Positions 58,253-64,000 of a stretch of DNA of 64,000 nucleotides are shown one piece after another. The translations under genes and the position numbers were made by a program. Numbering within the stretch: position 1 is the stretch's first letter; every line of letters begins with the position of its first letter. A model generated the notes under the pieces. It ran no database searches, was not told the origin of the DNA, and saw only the letters and a program-made list of their open reading frames with translations. Source of the stretch: Phyto melanocephala (Eukaryota > Arthropoda > Insecta > Diptera > Rhinophoridae); assembly GCA_941918925.1 (NCBI GenBank), contig OW799236.1, positions 70,460,465 through 70,524,464 on the forward strand, written 5' to 3'.

Positions 58253-60620
58253 TTTACTTTTGTTTGTCAAACTTTTGTTGAAAAACATATTTTATTGTAA
58301 ATTATTGTCATAAGTTTGTTTTCTTTTTTGTTTTAATTTCTAACAAAACTTTTGACACAACTGACAGTCAGTTGCAGTCAGCCTCAGATACAATAATAAA
58401 ATGTACTTTCACATTCTTTCGTCGTTCTACTACTTTTGAATTGAGTTTGAAAAAGCACACCTCTTCGATAAATTTTAATAAAGAAACTTTTATATTTTCG
58501 TTGTTGTTGGTTGTTTGCTTCTTACTTAAAATATGTAACTTGCAAAATTGTTTTATTTTCATAAGTTTATGACATTGTTTTCACGTTTTTTCTATTTTTG
58601 TTATATGTATGTCCTTCTTTTTAGTTTTTTATTTGTTGTAGTTGTTTTCATTATCTCAAATACACTTGCAAATATTTACATTTTAGAAATTTATCTTGTG
58701 TCACAATATTTGTAAATAAATTTCAGTAAAATAAGAGAATATCTATAATAACACACACCGACAAAAAACTGATGTTAGAGTAAACAGAATTTTCTTTTTA
58801 TAATATTATATTAAAATCAACATCAAGATAAAATATTTGTTTCTTTTTTGAAATTTCTTTACTGTCATCACTGAGAGTCAGTGTTGTCGAAATGTTTCTT
58901 TAAAACACATTTGCCTATTTTAACTAAAGGAAACTTAAAAAAACCCTAGTAAAATTTTTTCAGTTAAAACGAAATAAATAAAAACGATTGAGGTCAAAAC
59001 CTTAATAAACAAGCTGATATTTAAAATTCTATTCAAAAAAATATAAAAATTTCCATCATATAAAACTCTAATCTCGATCTTAATGATTCCTTCACACAAG
59101 CTAAACACTTTAACTACATAGTTACCAGCAGTTCCTAGAAATAAAAAATAATTATACTTTAAAACTATCCTACTTTCTCTTTATGTTTAATACAATCCGA
59201 ACTGCATATAATATAGCTATCTATGACATTTACATCTTTGTTTTTAAAAACTTTTTCTATATTAACTCATTTAATTTTTATATAAAATTCTTTTAAACTT
59301 GGACACTTTTAAATTTCATTCGACCGTTAACATTTTTCCCTTTTAGTTGTTTGTCATAAAAAAAATAATTGTTTTTGAAATTAATTGCATTTTCTTGGAA
59401 TAATAAATTGTATGTCTATGGCATTTTATACAAACAAATATCGATGGTCACAATAGAAACGCCGCAACTCGTATTTTTTACGAAATTGAGTTTTTTAGTT
59501 TTTCCAATACATTTCACACAAATTCAACGAAATAGTATCCAGAGTAAGAGTTTTACAAGCAATTTTTCAAAAAAAGGTTACATTATGATAATACAGTTTC
59601 TATAACGTTTTTACCTTCTCCTGTAAAGTTACAACTATTTGAGTTAGGGCCTTTGTGCAAGTTACCATCGATATACAGAATTTTCATATCTTTCTCTCTT
59701 CTTTGTATTATTTACTTTTTGTATTCTTTAATAGTAAAAAGCTGAAAGAATTTCTTTTGAATATGAACATATTTCAAGAAAATATTAATCTTGGTATTGT
59801 TGTTGCTGCTGGTTCCATTTAACGAATACATATACATAAACATATGTATGTAACTTTCTATTTGTGTTCTTTGATTTCTGCAAGACTTACTAACACTTTA
59901 TCTCATGCCTGTAAAAATAACAACAAAATTATCAACAGCTACAACAAGTCGTAGTAACTAACTAGAAGAAAGCGCAATAGCAAAAAAGCCTTTTACATAC
60001 TCAGTTATTTCAGTTTAGTTGCCTAGTACAGTGCTGGTTCACACTGTGTTGCATAGCCTTAATTACACTAGGTCTTTTTATATTTGTTTAAAACCTGCAA
60101 CAGTTCTCCTTGATATAAATCAATACTTTTGTTAAAATTGAGAAAATTTTTGGATTATTTAAAGAGCAAATTATTTTTCTGTAAAATTGTTGGAAACAAA
60201 AACTGTTTATGAATGTTAAAAAAAATTTAACTTGTAAAGCGCAAAACAATCAATTTTGATGGCAGTTACCGAAAAGTGACAAATGAATCAAATTGTTTAA
60301 GATTCTTGAAGGAACCCCAGATTGTTTAAGTGTGACTGTATATGCAGGCATACACTTTGCCTTCAAGTTAACCACATGTACTGCTAAAGCTTAACTTACA
60401 CTGTAATACAAGTCGTAAGACTTTAAATAGGATTTGTGAAAACGGTGGAAAATTTAGTAGATACTTTTGCTTTCAGTGCAGTTTTATTTAATATAAAAAG
60501 TACAAGAGTGCAGAAATCTTACGGCATGCATTATAGTGTAAAATAAACTTTATCAAAATTCCTTTCAATTGACAGCTGCAGCGCTGTATGCCACTTAATA
60601 ATCAATACTATTATAATCTT
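58253..60620. other. Non-coding stretch, nothing recognised
   Basis: AT-rich. Complementary short frames at 58368-58572 and the frame 59369-59605 have no motif or splice context. Confidence 0.5.
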
Positions 60621-61040
60621 CATCTTTGGTATCAAGGATATTTATAGGTTTATCAAACCGTTTGTTATTTATACAGTATTTATTTTCGATCCCGTCAAGT
60701 ATGCACATACATATATTTTCTGCAATCTTATGAATTGCAAAGTCGATTCTTAGTTATCGGATAATTTTTAGATACTTGTGCTTTTATTCATTATTATACG
60801 GTCATTCATATAAGGTTTTAAATAATTCAGTCACTGATCGGCAAAATTATGTGCCAAAATAATTTGAAAAAAAATATTTATGTGTAAATATATCAAGTTT
60901 CTAAAGCTTCTAATAATTATTTTAGTCACAATAGTTACTTTTAATTGCAGGTCTTGTTCTCAAAAACTATTTCTGATGTAAATTGATAAATGGGTTCGAA
61001 ACTGATTAGGATATGAGCAACGAATTATAACTTCTTCGGA
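60621..61040 (+). repeat. TATACCC-family relic (copy I)
   Basis: Faint but ordered landmarks: TTTATAGGTTTATCAAACCG, ATTTTCGATCCCGTCAAGTA, ATTTTCTGCAATCTTATGAA, AAGTCGATTCTTAG, and GATTAGGATATGAGCAACG at 61004-61022. Both termini are lost. Confidence 0.55.
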
Positions 61041-61790
61041 ATTTCTTATACAAATTCACAACTAGACAGATTATATGTCGAAATATCAAATACAAAATTA
61101 CGAATTACATATCGCACTTAATCATCAAGACGGTATTAAATCGAAATTTGTCAAAATTTATTTTTTCGAAAAATTAACTAACAACTTTATCCACTGTAAA
61201 AGTTTCGCCTAATTCTGTTTTCTTTATCATCTCAAAGATCATGTTAAGTTCTTCTTAGTGATGTTTCAGTGACAAAAAAATAATTTTACTTTTAGTAGTT
61301 TTAGTTTAATTTTTTATAAATTTTTATATATTCACTGTAAGAATACAGATGATAATGAATTTGCTTGAAATTTGTACAAAATGGCTGACAAATTAGTTTA
61401 TTTTTGTTTCAATTTTCTCTTATTTTTAAGAAATGAAAATGGACTTAACTAAACCATAAGAATTACGATATAAAGTTTTTAGGAAAAAATAAGTATATTA
61501 TTTGCAAGAAAATCTTCCCAAAAATAAAGCCCTATCAACTGAAGCAATGTTTGCCAAATGCAACTTTCATCAAACGCATGTACCCCTATGTTCTAATCAT
61601 TTTCTGGTGACGCAAAAAAAGAGAGCGGGACGAATAGCATTTTTACTGACTTATGCTATAAACACATAGACGACAGCAAGCTACACAGCTACATGACTAC
61701 TACATGTCGTTGGCTGTAACCATTGCCGTGGAGTCTCCTACTTAATTATATTTAAGATGAAAGCAATCTTATGATAATATATGTATGTAA
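61041..61790. other. Non-coding stretch, nothing recognised
   Basis: AT-rich, ending with an ATATGTATGTAA run just before the Helitron-like element. Confidence 0.5.
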
Positions 61791-61813
61791 TCTATATATA
61801 TAAAAGTGAAACT

Positions 61814-61855
<42 letters not shown>

Positions 61856-62554
61856 GCTATAGACTCTGAAACTGTAAAACCGATCGGGCTCAAACTTTGG
61901 TAAGTTGTTGTACACATACCGGGGAGTGTTTATGGATGAAAAAAAGTGGGCGGGGCCACGCCCATAAAAAATTAGTTATCAGTTTTAGCTACTTGCACTT
62001 GACCGATTTTTCTGAAACTTTGTACACATATCGAGCTGTCATGACTAAATAATTTCGTGATAAGAAAAGTGGGCGGGGCCACGCCCCTAAAAAAGTTTTA
62101 ATTTTGAGGCACTTGCACTGGACCGATTTTTCTGAAACTGTGCACACATATTAAGCTGTCGTGACTTTATAATTTTAAGACTAAAAAAGTGGGCGGGGCC
62201 ACGCCCATAAAAAAAATCTATAATTTTGAGGTATTTGCACCAGACTGATTTTTCTGAAACTCTGCACACATATTGAGCTGTCATGACTAAATAATTTCGT
62301 GATTAGAAAAGTGGGCAGGGCCACGCCCATAAAAAAAATTTTAATTTTGAGGTACTTGCACTGGTTTGATTCTTCTGAAACTTTGCACACGTATTGAGCT
62401 GTTATGACTTTACAATTTTGTGACTAGAAAAGTGGGCAATGCCACGCCCATAAAAAAATAAAATTTTTAGGTTTTTTCACTTGATATTCAATTAAAATTC
62501 AGAATGCATTTCGATTTATTAAGGGGCGTAGCAACGCGCGCCGGGTTTGGCTAG
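61791..62554 (+). mobile_element. Non-autonomous Helitron-like element, copy 2
   Basis: A|TCTATATATATAAAAGTGAA at the left and GGGTTTGGCTAG|T at the right give the A/T insertion context and the TC...CTAG ends expected of Helitrons. A (GT)n tract (~61817-61852) extends the GTGTGTGT present in copy 1. Five ~120-bp palindrome units follow (near 61946, 62068, 62188, 62309 and 62431), against six in copy 1. The GC-rich 3' end (AGGGGCGTAGCAACGCGCGCC) differs from copy 1 by one base. No replication-initiator or helicase frame is present; the minus frames at 62087-62390 are repeat artefacts. Confidence 0.65.
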
Positions 62555-63654
62555 TAAGCTGATAAAAAAAATATTGAGTGTCGATGATGGCAGTGGTAGC
62601 TGCGGTACAAAAAATTAAACGGCGATAAATGTTAGCCGGCTGTAGCTGATAAACAATAAAATTAAAAAATTAACATTTGTTTCTGAATTAATTTTTAATT
62701 TAATAAATCATCGTTTATGTAGTAATATTTTTAATTTACGACTTTAAGAACTTAATATAAGACGTACGTACAAGCGGGGTAAAATAATAAAGTCCATTAT
62801 TATAACTTTAGGATGTTATTGAAGAGATAAGTAGTTTGTTATCTTATAATTATATTTTACCTAAAAGAGTCCGAATAGTTAAAGGAGAGCTCATCTTACT
62901 TTTAATTTCTTTCGTAAGGTTTATGGATTAAAGTTGCCATTGAAACAAAATTGGCAACCGAATTGTGATTAATAATTTTTACTTTTCTGCAGCGACATTT
63001 TAATTTTCTTAGTTAAAGTTTTAATTTTTAAATATTTTAACACAAAGTAAAGAGTAAAGTTTATTAATAAAATATTAATTTTTTGCTGTAAGCTAAAAAA
63101 TAATAAAGTGTGCATCGTCACCAGTTTAAAACTGAAAACGAAAATTCTTAAACTTGACCGTAAAACTGTCTTGTGAATTGAAGGAAAATTTAAGTTGTAA
63201 TGTATTTGATGTTTAATAACAAAACTTAACTTGTTCCCATCCAAAATGCCGCTAGTGTTTTCAATTAGGGCTGGAGTGTCTGTCTGTTAGTAGATTGTTG
63301 TTTGTAACAATTGTATGAGGAAATTTCTAAAACTGCAATCGGTTATAAAAAATTGGCTTAAAAGTTTTCTGGTAAATTCCCTATTAACAGAAAATATTCT
63401 CATAACCCTGCCATCGTAACTGGTTTATATTAATTTTGTCCTTATACATATTTGCATACATAAAATGCTTAGATTGTGCAAACAATGCTGTGTATATGAA
63501 AACGTTTCCATTCTTATATTTGTTTAAATCCTTTTCGTAGTTGGTGCTTAAATATTGTACGTTTTGATCCTTTAAGTTGTTTTTCTTCATAAGCATACAT
63601 GCATGTACATGCAAAGGGTGGTTAAATTTTAATGGCCGATGTTGATTTTGAATA
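62555..63654. other. Non-coding stretch, nothing recognised
   Basis: AT-rich. Frames 62969-63244 and 63384-63668 (minus) have no recognisable motif. Confidence 0.5.
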
Positions 63655-64000
63655 AAACAAACGGCCATATGGCCGCCGCGACCTCAACGGCACACCACCA
63701 TCCAATGGTCCAAATTTTTAATGACAATGTCGATGTTCAATTGTTGGGCACGATGATGAGTCTAGGTTGACTGCTCTTTTGCCACACTATCGCAAAAAAC
63801 AGCAACGTTTTCCGTTCAACGAACTAAGAAGGCATTAATAGAAGTTTTCACATTTTATACAGACTTGTTTTGCTGAAATTTAAATTTTTTTCACAATTCT
63901 CTCGATCGTGGACCAATTTGAACGTTTATGTTGACCAAAAGAATCACGAAATGCACGAAACGCATTTCGATTTGAACGCCCATTTTCATAAAAAGCAAGA
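63655..64000 (+). repeat. Partial repeat sharing a module with copy C, cut by the window edge
   Basis: After a GC-rich start with the perfect palindrome CGGCCATATGGCCG (63662-63675), sequence from TGGTCCAAATTTTTAATGAC (63706) matches 30413-30612 in copy C: GCTCTTTTGCCACACTATCG, TTCAACGAACTAAGAAGGC, TTGACCAAAAGAATCACG and GAACGCCCATTTTCATAAA. It contains ~95 bp (63838-63933) absent from copy C. The right boundary is outside the window. Confidence 0.7.

Noticed and set aside
62087..62390. Two overlapping minus frames with QFQKNRSSAS-type repeats.
   Set aside because: They translate the tandem units of the second Helitron-like element.

Overview
The window is AT-rich eukaryotic DNA that looks like an intergenic or intronic gene desert from a higher fly (Diptera, perhaps a calyptrate with an expanded genome). 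The evidence is the base composition, the density of insect-type transposable elements (a Loa-like LINE with RNase H, an RTE-like LINE, Helitron-like elements, a tRNA-derived SINE, Tc1/mariner relics) and the absence of any recognisable multi-exon host gene. The taxonomic assignment is inference; nothing in the window fixes the species.

Layout. 1-12.7 kb: non-coding, with an old relic of a dispersed TATACCC-ended repeat family (about 0.96-1.31 kb), a Helitron-like element with internal palindrome-bearing tandem repeats (1.89-2.75 kb), another repeat relic (7.05-7.66 kb) and a 250-bp TACA microsatellite (8.57-8.82 kb). 12.7-20.1 kb: two young copies of the TATACCC family (12.70-13.44 and 19.27-20.11 kb) flanking a tRNA-derived SINE with a perfect 14-bp target-site duplication (18.55-18.77 kb). 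20.1-28.7 kb: non-coding, with a GC-rich promoter-like patch near 23.1 kb and two decayed Tc1/mariner transposase copies (24.5-25.9 kb). 28.7-31.1 kb: a 2.4-kb relative of the TATACCC family carrying a ~290-bp tandem array. 31.1-37.2 kb: two short ORFs that might be host coding sequence (32.19 and 35.31 kb), two unassigned coding-like fragments and a third mariner relic. 37.3-41 kb: an RTE-like LINE 3' fragment, a relic of an insect DNA-transposase family, and a fourth main mariner relic.

44.35-52.64 kb is the most informative region. A decayed DNA transposon with ~330-bp terminal inverted repeats has a near full-length 5.4-kb Loa-like LINE inserted in its left inverted repeat. The LINE is flanked by a perfect 12-bp duplication, and the uninterrupted opposite repeat shows the empty site. 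The LINE has ORF1, ORF2 (endonuclease, reverse transcriptase, RNase H, C-terminal zinc-binding motif), an ATGA ORF1/ORF2 overlap and a (TAGGT)n tail, but it is broken by a stop codon and several frameshifts. A 37-bp perfect inverted repeat bounding 265 bp lies inside the host transposon near its right arm.

52.6-64 kb: non-coding, with further copies of the TATACCC family (one apparently nested in another at 56.4-58.3 kb), an RTE-like relic, a second Helitron-like element (61.8-62.55 kb) and, at the right edge, part of a module also found inside the 28.7-kb element.

No intact host gene, operon, rRNA, CRISPR array or functional tRNA was found. No new biological system is evident; the interest lies in nested transposon structure and in a dispersed element family with unusual ends.
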